In this document: piece after piece, positions 1 through 6,409 of the stretch
Layout: each line of letters opens with the position of its first letter
Numbering within the stretch: position 1 is the stretch's first letter
Source of the DNA: Kocuria sp. p3-SID1428
Lineage (GTDB): Bacteria; Actinomycetota; Actinomycetes; Actinomycetales; Micrococcaceae
Reading direction: 5' to 3'
Assembly: GCF_025149945.1 (NCBI RefSeq)
Contig: NZ_JALXVH010000051.1
Coordinates: forward strand, 1-17,565
DNA length: 17,565 nt
The notes under the pieces: model-generated
Told to the model about the DNA's origin: nothing
Database searches by the model: none
Seen by the model: only the letters and a program-made list of their open reading frames with translations
Made by a program: the position numbers and the translations under genes

Positions 1-15
1 ACGGGCCGCGCCGGA

Positions 16-37
16 GGTCGGCCCCGAAGGCCCGACC
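16..37 (-). terminator. Possible terminator hairpin after rpmE2
   Basis: Just past the rpmE2 stop, read on the minus strand, GGTCGG pairs with CCGACC. A G/G mismatch and two further G-C pairs close a TTCG tetraloop. No U-tract follows, so this is a modest candidate based on position and the stable tetraloop. Confidence 0.4.
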
Positions 38-43
38 GCCGCC

Positions 44-304
44 TCAGCGAGAGGACTTGCCGAAGGACTTGAAGCGGGCGTTGAAGCGCTCCACGCGGCC
101 GGCGGAGTCCATGATGCGCTGCTTGCCCGTGTAGAACGGGTGCGACTCGGACGAGATCTCGACCTCGATGACCGGGTACTCGTTGCCGTCCTCCCAGGTC
201 TCGGTCTTCTGCGACGTGGCAGTCGAACGGGTCAGGATGACCTTGCCGGAGGCGAGGTCGCGGAAGAGCACCGGGTGGTAGTCCGGGTGGATGTCGTTCT
301 TCAT
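44..304 (-). CDS. rpmE2: Type B 50S ribosomal protein L31
   Basis: This encodes an 86-residue protein of the large ribosomal subunit. It begins [20 protein letters not shown] and continues through a segment containing HPFYTGKQ and a basic C-terminus ([10 protein letters not shown]), which is the L31 type B pattern. The protein has no cysteine at all, so it lacks the zinc-binding CxxC pair of the zinc-dependent type A paralogue. In many bacteria the type B form replaces zinc-loaded L31 under zinc limitation, often under Zur control. I saw no convincing Zur palindrome upstream, so regulation here is open. The ATG at 304 is preceded by an AAGGA-type ribosome binding site about 10 bases upstream. 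The gene stands alone and is divergent from the protease gene. Length and motifs are normal for the family. Confidence 0.95.
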   Translation of the reverse strand: MKNDIHPDYHPVLFRDLASGKVILTRSTATSQKTETWEDGNEYPVIEVEISSESHPFYTGKQRIMDSAGRVERFNARFKSFGKSSR

Positions 305-432
305 GGTCTGTGTTCCTTCGCTGGAGGGGCCGCTGGATTGTGCCAGAAGCCATGACGCTTGGGTGCGGGTGCGCTGGGCACCAGCGCGCCATCGTACACC
401 CGCGCCCGGCCTCCCGTCCGGAGGCCGTCGTC

Positions 433-459
433 ACTGAACAAAACCTGATGAAGTTCAAT
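433..459. promoter_or_regulatory. AT-rich pocket with imperfect inverted repeat between rpmE2 and the protease gene
   Basis: The 257-base divergent gap 305-561 holds no gene. Its middle is noticeably richer in A+T than the surroundings and contains TGAAC (435-439), 13 bases, then GTTCA (453-457). The arms extend by one more pair (A433/T459) across a C/A mismatch. This could be an operator or promoter region serving either divergent gene. I cannot assign a regulator or a clear -10/-35 pair. Confidence 0.25.
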
Positions 460-531
460 GAATTCCACGGAAAATCCCGTACCCTCTTCGGGGGACGACG
501 GCCGCAGCGCCCTCGATCGCCCCTCACAGCA

Positions 532-548
532 CCCCCCCCACCCCCCCC
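532..548 (+). repeat. Two C8 homopolymer tracts before the protease ribosome binding site
   Basis: Eight cytosines (532-539), one A (540) and eight more cytosines (541-548) lie directly before the AGAGGA ribosome binding site of the protease gene and end 13 bases before its GTG start. Such tracts are prone to slipped-strand length change. Here a change would alter leader length or promoter spacing rather than reading frame. Confidence 0.8.
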
Positions 549-561
549 AGAGGATCACGCC

Positions 562-2646
562 GTGACTTCACCCCTGCCTCCGAGGCCCCTGGTCATCGAC
601 TCCGCCCCCCGAACGGCCACGCGCCGCCGCCCCATGGTCCTGGCGCTGGCCGTCGCCTTCGCCGTGACCCCCGCTCTGTCGATGCTGCCGGTGCAGGCGG
701 AGGAGGATCCGGCCAAGGCCGATTCCCAGGGCATCGACTCCGCTCTGCCCGGGCCGATCGACCGCTCCGGGCTCGATGAGACCGGACCGGCCCAGGACAG
801 CGCCGAGGACGAGCAAGTGCCTCGGGAGACTCCGCGCGTGATCGTGCGCTTCGAGGATCCCGCGACCTCCGTGGAGCAAAAGGAGGAGATCGTCGCCGAG
901 GCCGCCGAGGAGGCCGAGATCCAGCCCGCCGCGGATCAGGCGCCGACGGGGGCAGCCGCCTCCGCCGCGGCCGCCGAGACCGAGCCCCAGCAGGTCAAGC
1001 AGACCGGCGACGCCGCCGACGTCCTCGAGTTCCCGGAGGAGCTCGAGGTCCAGGAGCAGGCCGATCTCATCGACGAGCTCGAGGAGGACCCGCGGGTCTC
1101 CTACGCCGAGCCCGACCGCCTCGCTCGCGCAGCGGCCACGAACGACCCGCTCTACAGCGAGCAGTACACCCTCGAGGACCGCGGCGTCCCGGACGCCTGG
1201 AAGCTGGCGACCGGCCGAGGTGTCACGATCGGCATCCTGGACACCGGCCTGGTCCGCCACCCGGACCTCGATGCCAAGCGCGTGTCCGGCTACGACTTCG
1301 TCTCTCCGTACCCGCAGGACTTCCCGGTCGACGGCGACGGCCGCGACGCCGATCCCAGCGACCCCGGGGACAACGAGGACTCGAACTGCCGGGCCACCTG
1401 GCACGGCAGCCACGTGGCCGGCATCGCCGCCGCCTCGACGAACAACCGTGTGGGAATGGCAGGAGTGGCCCCCGATGCCCGCATCCAGCCGGTGCGCGTG
1501 CTCGGCAGCTGCACCTACGGCTACGAGTCGGACATCGCCGACGGCATCCGCTACGCAGCCGGGCAGACCGTCGGCGGCGCCGTGAACCGCAACCCCTCCG
1601 ACGTCATCAACCTGTCGCTGGCCCTCTACGGACAGTGCGGGCGGACCATGCAGTCGGCGATCAACTACGCGGTGGGAGCCAACGTGCCGGTCATCGCAGC
1701 AGCGGGCAACTCCGCGGCCGATGCGAGCATGTACCCGCCGGCGAACTGCGCCAATGTGATCGCCGTGGGTGCGGCCGATGAGAACGGTCAGGTGGCCTCC
1801 TACTCGAACACCGGGCCCGCCGTCGACGTCCTCGCCCCGGGCGGCCACGGCACCGCGTACGCGATCGTCTCGACCATGGACACCGGCACCACCGGGCCCA
1901 CGCGGGCGAGCTACGGCTACAAGAACGGCACCTCGATGGCCACTCCGTTCGTGGCCGGGACCGTGGCCATGATGCTCGAGGCCGACCCGACCCTGACCCC
2001 GGCCCGGATCGAGCGGACGCTCAAGTCGACCTCGACCGGACCGCTGGGCCGCCTGCAGGTCTCCCCCGCAGCTGCCGTTCGCGCGGTCACCCCCGCCAAG
2101 CCAGCCACCACGGCGCCGTTCCGCGATGTCTCGGCCAGTAACATGTTCGCCACCGAGATCACCTGGGCGAAGAACAAGGGCTACCTCAACGGCTGGTCGG
2201 ACGGCACCTTCCGCCCCACCCGGAACATCGACCGCAACGCCATGGCCGCCGTGGCCTACCGCATGGCCGGCTCCCCCGCCTACACCCCGCCCAAGGTCTC
2301 CCCCTACAAAGACGTGCGCCCCGGCGACGCCTTCTACAAGGAGATCACCTGGGCACGCTCCGAGGGCCTGCTCAACGGCTGGTCCGACGGCACCTTCCGC
2401 CCCCTGAACGACATCGACCGCAACGCCACCGCCGCGCTGTTCTACCGCATGGCCGGCTCCCCGTCCTACACCGCACCGCGGACCTCCGCCTTCAAGGACG
2501 TCCGCCCCGGCGCCGCGTTCTACAAGGAGATCCACTGGATGAGCTCCCAGGGCATCACCACCGGCTGGTCGAACGGCACCTTCCGCCCGCTTGAGCAGAC
2601 CCACCGCGACGCCATGGCCGCCTTCCTCTATCGTTTCGAGAACTGA
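562..2646 (+). CDS. Secreted subtilisin-like S8 serine protease with three SLH repeats
   Basis: The 694-residue product is an exported serine endopeptidase. A signal peptide spans about residues 1-46 (three arginines at 21-23, a hydrophobic core, cleavage likely after VQA). A long acidic, alanine-rich pro-region covers about 47-200. The S8 catalytic domain follows, with Asp227 in GILDTG, His281 in WHGSHVAG, oxyanion Asn383 in AAGN and Ser458 in NGTSMATP. Residues about 519-694 form three S-layer-homology repeats (xNGWSDGTFRP signature), expected to hold the enzyme at the cell surface. I chose GTG 562 because AGAGGA lies 7-8 bases before it and the signal peptide follows directly; the open frame runs back to about 310 but that part is not signal-like. 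The gene is monocistronic and no clear terminator follows. The substrate is unknown. Confidence 0.93.
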   Translation: MTSPLPPRPLVIDSAPRTATRRRPMVLALAVAFAVTPALSMLPVQAEEDPAKADSQGIDSALPGPIDRSGLDETGPAQDSAEDEQVPRETPRVIVRFEDPATSVEQKEEIVAEAAEEAEIQPAADQAPTGAAASAAAAETEPQQVKQTGDAADVLEFPEELEVQEQADLIDELEEDPRVSYAEPDRLARAAATNDPLYSEQYTLEDRGVPDAWKLATGRGVTIGILDTGLVRHPDLDAKRVSGYDFVSPYPQDFPVDGDGRDADPSDPGDNEDSNCRATWHGSHVAGIAAASTNNRVGMAGVAPDARIQPVRVLGSCTYGYESDIADGIRYAAGQTVGGAVNRNPSDVINLSLALYGQCGRTMQSAINYAVGANVPVIAAAGNSAADASMYPPANCANVIAVGAADENGQVASYSNTGPAVDVLAPGGHGTAYAIVSTMDTGTTGPTRASYGYKNGTSMATPFVAGTVAMMLEADPTLTPARIERTLKSTSTGPLGRLQVSPAAAVRAVTPAKPATTAPFRDVSASNMFATEITWAKNKGYLNGWSDGTFRPTRNIDRNAMAAVAYRMAGSPAYTPPKVSPYKDVRPGDAFYKEITWARSEGLLNGWSDGTFRPLNDIDRNATAALFYRMAGSPSYTAPRTSAFKDVRPGAAFYKEIHWMSSQGITTGWSNGTFRPLEQTHRDAMAAFLYRFEN
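2185..2591 (+). repeat. 186-bp tandem SLH-coding repeats
   Basis: The segment coding for NGWS(D/N)GTFRP recurs three times with the GGCTGGTC element at 2191, 2377 and 2563, an exact 186-base (62-codon) period. The first two copies are nearly identical around this motif, and the sequence coding for FYKEI is shared by copies two and three. This indicates internal duplication or homogenisation of the cell-surface domain. Confidence 0.85.
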
Positions 2647-2729
2647 TCGGCTGGCCGAAGCACAGCCACGGCCCTGACGCCGCACCGCCTGCTTCGTCGT
2701 GCAGACCCCGCGGAGAGGACGGTGGCCCC

Positions 2730-3173
2730 ATGGAGGATCTGAGGATCCGCACGGGCCCCGGCCTCCCGCGGGGTCTCGTCATCCCCGCCGCCGAGCTGCA
2801 TGAGCAGTTCGTGCGCTCCTCCGGGCCGGGCGGTCAGTCCGTGAACACCACCGACTCCCGGGTGCAGCTGCGCCTGGACCTCGCCGAGTGCTCGGCGCTC
2901 ACCGACGAGCAGCGCCGCCGCTCGCTCTCGGCGCTCGAGCCGCGCCTGGCGGGCACCGAACTGATCGTCGTCGCCGACGAGCATCGCTCGCAGTTCCGCA
3001 ATCGCAAGGCCGCCCGCGAGCGGATGGCCGAGCTGCTGCGAGAGGCCATGGCCCCGCCGACCCCGCGTCGGCCCACGAAGCCCACGCGCGGCTCACAGCG
3101 CCGCCGCCTCCAGGCCAAGAAGCACCGGGGGCAGATCAAGGCGACTCGCAGCCGACCCGGTCCGGAGAGCTGA
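2730..3173 (+). CDS. arfB: Peptidyl-tRNA hydrolase ArfB (ICT1/YaeJ family ribosome rescue factor)
   Basis: This 147-residue protein carries the GGQ motif in SSGPGGQSVN (GGQ at residues 34-36), which in this family hydrolyses peptidyl-tRNA on ribosomes stalled without a stop codon. The C-terminal tail is very basic (RGSQRRRLQAKKHRGQIK), matching the tail that ArfB inserts into the empty mRNA channel. It is too short to be a class I release factor and lacks their stop-codon recognition domains. The ATG at 2730 follows AGAGGA by about 12 bases, a rather long spacing. The gene ends 35 bases before the MFS transporter, so they may be co-transcribed, although the MFS gene may also have its own promoter. 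Recognition is firm. Confidence 0.92.
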   Translation: MEDLRIRTGPGLPRGLVIPAAELHEQFVRSSGPGGQSVNTTDSRVQLRLDLAECSALTDEQRRRSLSALEPRLAGTELIVVADEHRSQFRNRKAARERMAELLREAMAPPTPRRPTKPTRGSQRRRLQAKKHRGQIKATRSRPGPES

Positions 3174-3195
3174 AGCGGCGAACCGGGCACAGGAG

Positions 3196-3201
3196 TATCC
3201 T
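3196..3201 (+). promoter_or_regulatory. Possible -10 element for a leaderless MFS mRNA
   Basis: TATCCT (3196-3201) is followed by exactly seven bases and then the ATG at 3209. Transcription would start at or beside the A of the start codon. No good -35 is visible, and an AGGAG at 3191-3195 could instead be a distant ribosome binding site, so this is tentative. Confidence 0.35.
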
Positions 3202-3208
3202 CGACAGG

Positions 3209-4756
3209 ATGCCCTCCTCCGATTCGCGCCCCAGCGCACACGATCCTCACCCCTGCACCGGCGACGTCTACGCAGAAGGCGCCGCCGGCCCGCCGACCTC
3301 CCCGGAGGACGGCTCGGACTTCGTGCCCGACCCCCGCCGCGGCCGCATCCTGGTCGTTCTGCTGGCCTCCCTGTTCATGGCCCTGGTGGCGGTCAGCATC
3401 ATCAACGTCGCCCTGCCGTCGATCCAGCGCGACCTGGGCGCCAGCTCGAGCGACCTGCAGTGGGTGCTCTCCGGCTATGCGCTGTCCTTCGGCGTCGTGC
3501 TGGTCGCCGCCGGGCGGGCCGGGGACCTCTTCGGGCGGGAGAGGCTGTTCGTGGCGGGCATGGCGCTGTTCACCCTGGCCTCGCTGGCCGCCGCCCTGTC
3601 GCCGAGCCCGCTGCTGCTCAACCTCTCCCGCGTGTTCATGGGGATCGGCTCCGGTCTGATTAATCCGCAGGTCTCCGCGCTGATTCAGCAGCACTACAGG
3701 GGCAGTGAGCGGGCCAGGGCCTTCGGGTACTTCGGCGGGATCGTGGGCGTGGCCGTGGCCGTCGGGCCCGTCATGGGCGGCATCCTGATCGGAGTCCTGC
3801 CCCCGGGCATCGGCTGGCGCTCCACGATCGGGATCAACGTGCCCCTGGGCCTGATCATCCTGGCGCTGTCGGCCCGCTGGCTGGACCTGGGTCCCCGCCG
3901 CACAGCCACTCATCACCGCTCGCACGATCTGGACCCGATCGGAGCCGTCATGCTCGCCGTGGCCGTGCTGACGGTCATGCTGCCGTTCATGCTCGCGGAG
4001 CAGTACACGGCCGCGTGGGCGCTGCTGCCCGTCGGACTGGTGCTCATGGCCGCCTGGGTCCAGTGGGAGCGGCGCTATCAGGCCCGCGGCAGGGCGCCCA
4101 TGGTGGACATGCGCCTGTTCCGCATCCGCAGCTACTCGCTGGGCACCCTCATGATCGGTGTCTACTTCACCGGCGGCACGACCATCTGGGTGATCCAGGC
4201 TCAGCTGGTGCAGCAGGGCCTGGGCCAATCAGCGCTGATCGCCAGCCTCCTGGGCCTGCCCGGGGCCGTGCTCACTGCGCTGGCCGCGCAGCTCGGCGGC
4301 CGACTCGTGACCCGCATCGGGCGCTGGACCGTGGTGATCGGCCTGCTCATCGTGCTTGCGGGGATCACCGGCACCCTCGTGACGACTCCGCACATCGTCG
4401 CCGGGGATGCCCCCCTGTGGATGCTGGGCGCTGTCATGGCGCCCATCGGCTTCGGCGCCGGCATGGTCACCAGCCCCAACCAGACGCTCACTCTGCGCGA
4501 AGTCCCCGTGGCCGACGGCGGCACGGCATCGGCCATCATGCAGACCGGTCAGCGCATCGGCACGGCCGTGGGCTCGGCCGGTGTGACCGGCATCTACTTC
4601 TTCCTCCTGCCCCAGGGCGCCGACCGTGCCGCCGACACCGCCTACCTGATCATCGGCGGCATCGTGGTGGTCGCTCTGATCGTCGCGGTGACCGACGCCC
4701 TCACCGACCCCGACGGCGGGCGCATCGGCAGCTCGCGCCGCCAGCAGGTGCGCTGA
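3209..4756 (+). CDS. MFS drug exporter, EmrB/QacA-like (DHA2 type)
   Basis: This is a 515-residue integral membrane protein with about 45 polar N-terminal residues followed by hydrophobic helices along the whole length, consistent with the 14-helix DHA2 group. Family motifs are visible: INVALPSIQRDLGAS at the end of helix 1, motif A as GRAGDLFGRERLF (102-114), and an antiporter-type motif C containing GPVMGG. Such proteins export drugs or other small molecules using the proton gradient. The acidic residue common before the NVALP segment in many relatives is absent here (FMALVAVSIINVALP). ATG 3209 was chosen because the frame upstream is the shadow of arfB. A bidirectional hairpin follows the stop. 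The substrate cannot be inferred. Confidence 0.88.
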   Translation: MPSSDSRPSAHDPHPCTGDVYAEGAAGPPTSPEDGSDFVPDPRRGRILVVLLASLFMALVAVSIINVALPSIQRDLGASSSDLQWVLSGYALSFGVVLVAAGRAGDLFGRERLFVAGMALFTLASLAAALSPSPLLLNLSRVFMGIGSGLINPQVSALIQQHYRGSERARAFGYFGGIVGVAVAVGPVMGGILIGVLPPGIGWRSTIGINVPLGLIILALSARWLDLGPRRTATHHRSHDLDPIGAVMLAVAVLTVMLPFMLAEQYTAAWALLPVGLVLMAAWVQWERRYQARGRAPMVDMRLFRIRSYSLGTLMIGVYFTGGTTIWVIQAQLVQQGLGQSALIASLLGLPGAVLTALAAQLGGRLVTRIGRWTVVIGLLIVLAGITGTLVTTPHIVAGDAPLWMLGAVMAPIGFGAGMVTSPNQTLTLREVPVADGGTASAIMQTGQRIGTAVGSAGVTGIYFFLLPQGADRAADTAYLIIGGIVVVALIVAVTDALTDPDGGRIGSSRRQQVR

Positions 4757-4789
4757 AGCCGGACTCACGAACGCTGGTCCCGAGATGAC

Positions 4790-4827
4790 GAGGGGGTCGG
4801 GAGCCGCTAGCGGGCCCCGACCCCCTC
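4790..4827. terminator. Bidirectional terminator hairpin between MFS gene and tpx
   Basis: GAGGGGGTCGGG (4790-4801) pairs perfectly with CCCGACCCCCTC (4816-4827), a 12-bp stem whose 14-base loop contains the palindrome CCGCTAGCGG. It lies between two convergent genes, 34 bases after the MFS stop and 22 after the tpx stop. There is no U-tract. Confidence 0.75.
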
Positions 4828-4849
4828 ACTCGAGCGGACTGCGACCGGC

Positions 4850-5344
4850 TCAGGACAGCAGGTTGATCACGGCGTCGTAATCGGGCTCATCGGAGATCTC
4901 CGGGACCAGCTGGGTGTAGATCACGTTGGACTCGGCATCCAGCACGACGATGCTGCGCGCCAGCAGACCGGCCAGAGGCCCGTCCGTCATGGTCACGCCG
5001 TAGTCCTCGCCGAAGCTGGAGCGGAAGGCCGAGGCCACGGAGACGTTCTCGATGCCCTCGGCGGCGCAGAAGCGGGCCTGGGCGAACGGGAGGTCCTTGG
5101 ACACGCACAGCACCTCGGTGGACTCGAAGCCGGCGGCAAGCTCATTGAACCGGCGGACCGAGGCCGCGCAGGTCCCGGTGTCGACGCTCGGGAAGATGTT
5201 GAGCACGACCCGACGTCCACTGAAGTCCCCGGTGCGCACCGGAGCCAGCTCGGAGCTCACGAGCTCGAAATCGGGGGCCGGCTGAGCAGCCCGAGGGAGC
5301 TCGCCGACGGTGTGGACGGGTTCTGCCTTGAATGCGGTTTCCAT
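4850..5344 (-). CDS. tpx: Thiol peroxidase Tpx
   Basis: This 164-residue atypical two-cysteine peroxiredoxin reduces hydrogen and alkyl peroxides using thioredoxin. The peroxidatic cysteine is Cys59 in FPSVDTGTCAASVRRFN, and the resolving cysteine is Cys93 in DLPFAQARFCAAEG. Their spacing is that of the Tpx family. Length is normal and no export signal is present, so it acts in the cytoplasm. The start at ATG 5344 has no ribosome binding site, but a promoter-like sequence ends seven bases before it, which suggests a leaderless mRNA. The gene is monocistronic, convergent with the MFS gene and divergent from the DUF3054 gene. Confidence 0.95.
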   Translation of the reverse strand: METAFKAEPVHTVGELPRAAQPAPDFELVSSELAPVRTGDFSGRRVVLNIFPSVDTGTCAASVRRFNELAAGFESTEVLCVSKDLPFAQARFCAAEGIENVSVASAFRSSFGEDYGVTMTDGPLAGLLARSIVVLDAESNVIYTQLVPEISDEPDYDAVINLLS

Positions 5345-5351
5345 GACGGCG

Positions 5352-5381
5352 ACCTTAGCCGTCGAACAGGGTCCGGGTCAC
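5352..5381 (-). promoter_or_regulatory. Probable promoter for leaderless tpx mRNA
   Basis: On the minus strand GTGACC (5381-5376) is followed by 18 bases and TAAGGT (5357-5352). Seven bases later comes the ATG of tpx. GTGACC matches TTGACA at four positions and TAAGGT fits the TANNNT pattern. No Shine-Dalgarno sequence precedes the start. Confidence 0.55.
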
Positions 5382-5501
5382 GGGGGCGGACCATGCCGAC
5401 GACGGGCTGCTGGGGGATGATGGAAGCTCGCCGATCGGATCGCTCGGGACACCCCGCTCGCGATCGATAACACTGAAGTTGAACGTGAAAGTGGAGAGAC
5501 A

Positions 5502-5909
5502 GTGACTGGACCTGTACCTGAAGTAGAAGTTCGTGACGAGCCCGCGAAGCGCATTCGGCCGTTCGTGATCCTGTGGTTCGCCCTGGATGCGGCGCTGGTG
5601 TGCCTCTTCGGCGCGATCGGCAAGTCCTCGCACGACGGCAGCGCCTGGCAGTTCTTCGACGCGTCCTGGCCGTTCCTCGTGGGGCTCGGCCTCGGCTGGC
5701 TGGCCGTCGCCTTCCTGCGGCGCCCAGGGCGCGAGCTGATCTCGGGGCTGATCATCTGGGTGCTGACCGTGCTGGGCGGCGCCGTGCTGCGCGTGGCCTC
5801 GGGCGACGGCGCTCCGGCATCGTTCCTGATCGTGACGGCCTCGGTGCTGCTGGTCTTCCTGCTGGGCTGGCGCCTGATCGCCGCCCTCGTCGTCCGCCTG
5901 CCACGCTGA
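5502..5909 (+). CDS. DUF3054 family integral membrane protein
   Basis: This is a 135-residue protein of unknown function. A short charged N-terminus (about 18 residues) is followed by four predicted membrane segments: roughly 20-40, 55-72, 78-96 and 105-130. The segment ALDAALVCLFGAIGKSSHD resembles the conserved start of DUF3054 proteins, where a membrane Asp and a Gly-Lys/Arg-x-Ser-His motif recur. The GTG start at 5502 follows a GGAGAG ribosome binding site at good spacing. The gene lies 100 bases before the Lrp-like gene in the same direction, with a GC-rich hairpin between them, so co-transcription is uncertain. I cannot propose a function. Confidence 0.8.
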   Translation: MTGPVPEVEVRDEPAKRIRPFVILWFALDAALVCLFGAIGKSSHDGSAWQFFDASWPFLVGLGLGWLAVAFLRRPGRELISGLIIWVLTVLGGAVLRVASGDGAPASFLIVTASVLLVFLLGWRLIAALVVRLPR

Positions 5910-5943
5910 GCTGGCCCGCCCCGGATCGGAACATGGCCGCGGA

Positions 5944-5949
5944 TACAGT
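5944..5949 (+). promoter_or_regulatory. Possible -10 element upstream of the Lrp-like gene
   Basis: TACAGT fits the TANNNT pattern and lies 60 bases before the Lrp-like start. No clear -35 is visible. If used, transcription would begin just before the hairpin at 5961-5988. Confidence 0.25.
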
Positions 5950-5960
5950 GGCGGCCATAC

Positions 5961-5988
5961 GGCTCGGGTCCCCGCGCGGACCCGAGCC
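5961..5988 (+). terminator. Hairpin between the DUF3054 gene and the Lrp-like gene (terminator or 5' leader structure)
   Basis: GGCTCGGGTCC (5961-5971) pairs perfectly with GGACCCGAGCC (5978-5988), an 11-bp stem with the six-base loop CCGCGC. It ends 21 bases before the Lrp-like ATG and just before its AGGAGG ribosome binding site. It may terminate DUF3054 transcription or form the 5' end of the Lrp-like mRNA. There is no U-tract. Confidence 0.55.
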
Positions 5989-6009
5989 CCTCGATCACCA
6001 GGAGGCAGC

Positions 6010-6288
6010 ATGTTCACCGCCATCGTCATGATCAGCACCGATCCGGAGCGGATCCCGGAGGTCGCCCAGGAGGTCTCCGACCTGCGCGGGGTCTCCGAGG
6101 TCTACTCGGTGACCGGCGAATGGGATCTCATCGCGCTGGTGCGCGTGCGTCGGCACGAGGAGCTCTCCGAGGTCATCGCCGACCGGATCTCCAAGGTCCA
6201 GGGCATCCAGGAGACGGTCACCCAGATCGCCTTCCGCACCTACAGCAGCCATGACCTCGAGGAGGCCTTCTCCCTCGGCGTGGACTGA
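6010..6288 (+). CDS. Stand-alone Lrp/AsnC ligand-binding (RAM) domain protein
   Basis: This 92-residue protein consists only of the ligand-binding and oligomerisation domain of Lrp/AsnC regulators. It starts at the first beta strand (MFTAIVMISTDPERIPEVAQ), includes the VSEVYSVTGEWDLIALVRV core that lines the ligand site, and ends TQIAFRTYSSHDLEEAF. The N-terminal helix-turn-helix of full-length Lrp (about 60 residues) is missing, and nothing upstream in this frame encodes it, so it is not a truncated annotation. Such proteins form rings and may sense amino acids or modify partners; the role here is unknown. AGGAGG lies seven bases before the ATG. It is convergent with trpD, which could be coincidental or reflect amino-acid sensing. 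Confidence 0.88.
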   Translation: MFTAIVMISTDPERIPEVAQEVSDLRGVSEVYSVTGEWDLIALVRVRRHEELSEVIADRISKVQGIQETVTQIAFRTYSSHDLEEAFSLGVD

Positions 6289-6302
6289 CCCCCGCCGCTG
6301 CG

Positions 6303-6325
6303 CATGGACCCTGCAGCCGTCCATG
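6303..6325. terminator. Short hairpin in the Lrp-like/trpD convergent gap
   Basis: CATGGAC (6303-6309) pairs with GTCCATG (6319-6325) around a nine-base loop. It lies directly before the stronger hairpin at 6329-6366, so the two form a tandem structure after the Lrp-like stop. Confidence 0.45.
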
Positions 6326-6328
6326 AGC

Positions 6329-6366
6329 GAGGCCCCGGGGCGATCGGAGGATCATCCCGGGGCCTC
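6329..6366. terminator. Bidirectional terminator hairpin between the Lrp-like gene and trpD
   Basis: GAGGCCCCGGG (6329-6339) pairs perfectly with CCCGGGGCCTC (6356-6366), an 11-bp stem with a 16-base loop. It sits between convergent stops at 6288 and 6410. The minus-strand reading would end trpD and the plus-strand reading the Lrp-like gene. Confidence 0.7.
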
Positions 6367-6409
6367 ATGCTCTGCTCGGTCGCCCGGAGGCGGCAGCGGC
6401 GCTGTCGAT

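Noticed and set aside
305..470. Zur box upstream of rpmE2
   Set aside because: I looked for the usual AT-rich palindrome with TGA...TCA ends at the Zur spacing and saw none; the TGAAC/GTTCA repeat is spaced differently.
310..561. Long upstream extension of the protease reading frame (84 extra codons)
   Set aside because: It contains no coding-like features and spans the C-tracts. A good ribosome binding site and a classical signal peptide start at 562.
2649..2667. Possible terminator hairpin after the protease (GGCTG/CAGCC)
   Set aside because: Only five base pairs with a nine-base loop and no U-tract; not distinguishable from chance.
568..2685. Long antisense reading frame opposite the protease
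   Set aside because: In such GC-rich DNA, long open frames opposite real genes are expected. The translation is Gly/Arg/Val-rich without recognisable domains. The same applies to the long antisense frames opposite qcrC/qcrA (8345-10264), qcrB (10405-12057) and the rib genes.
6010..6288. Lrp-like gene as a pseudogene remnant of a full Lrp regulator
   Set aside because: It has its own strong AGGAGG and ATG directly at the domain boundary, and no helix-turn-helix coding sequence is visible upstream in any frame.
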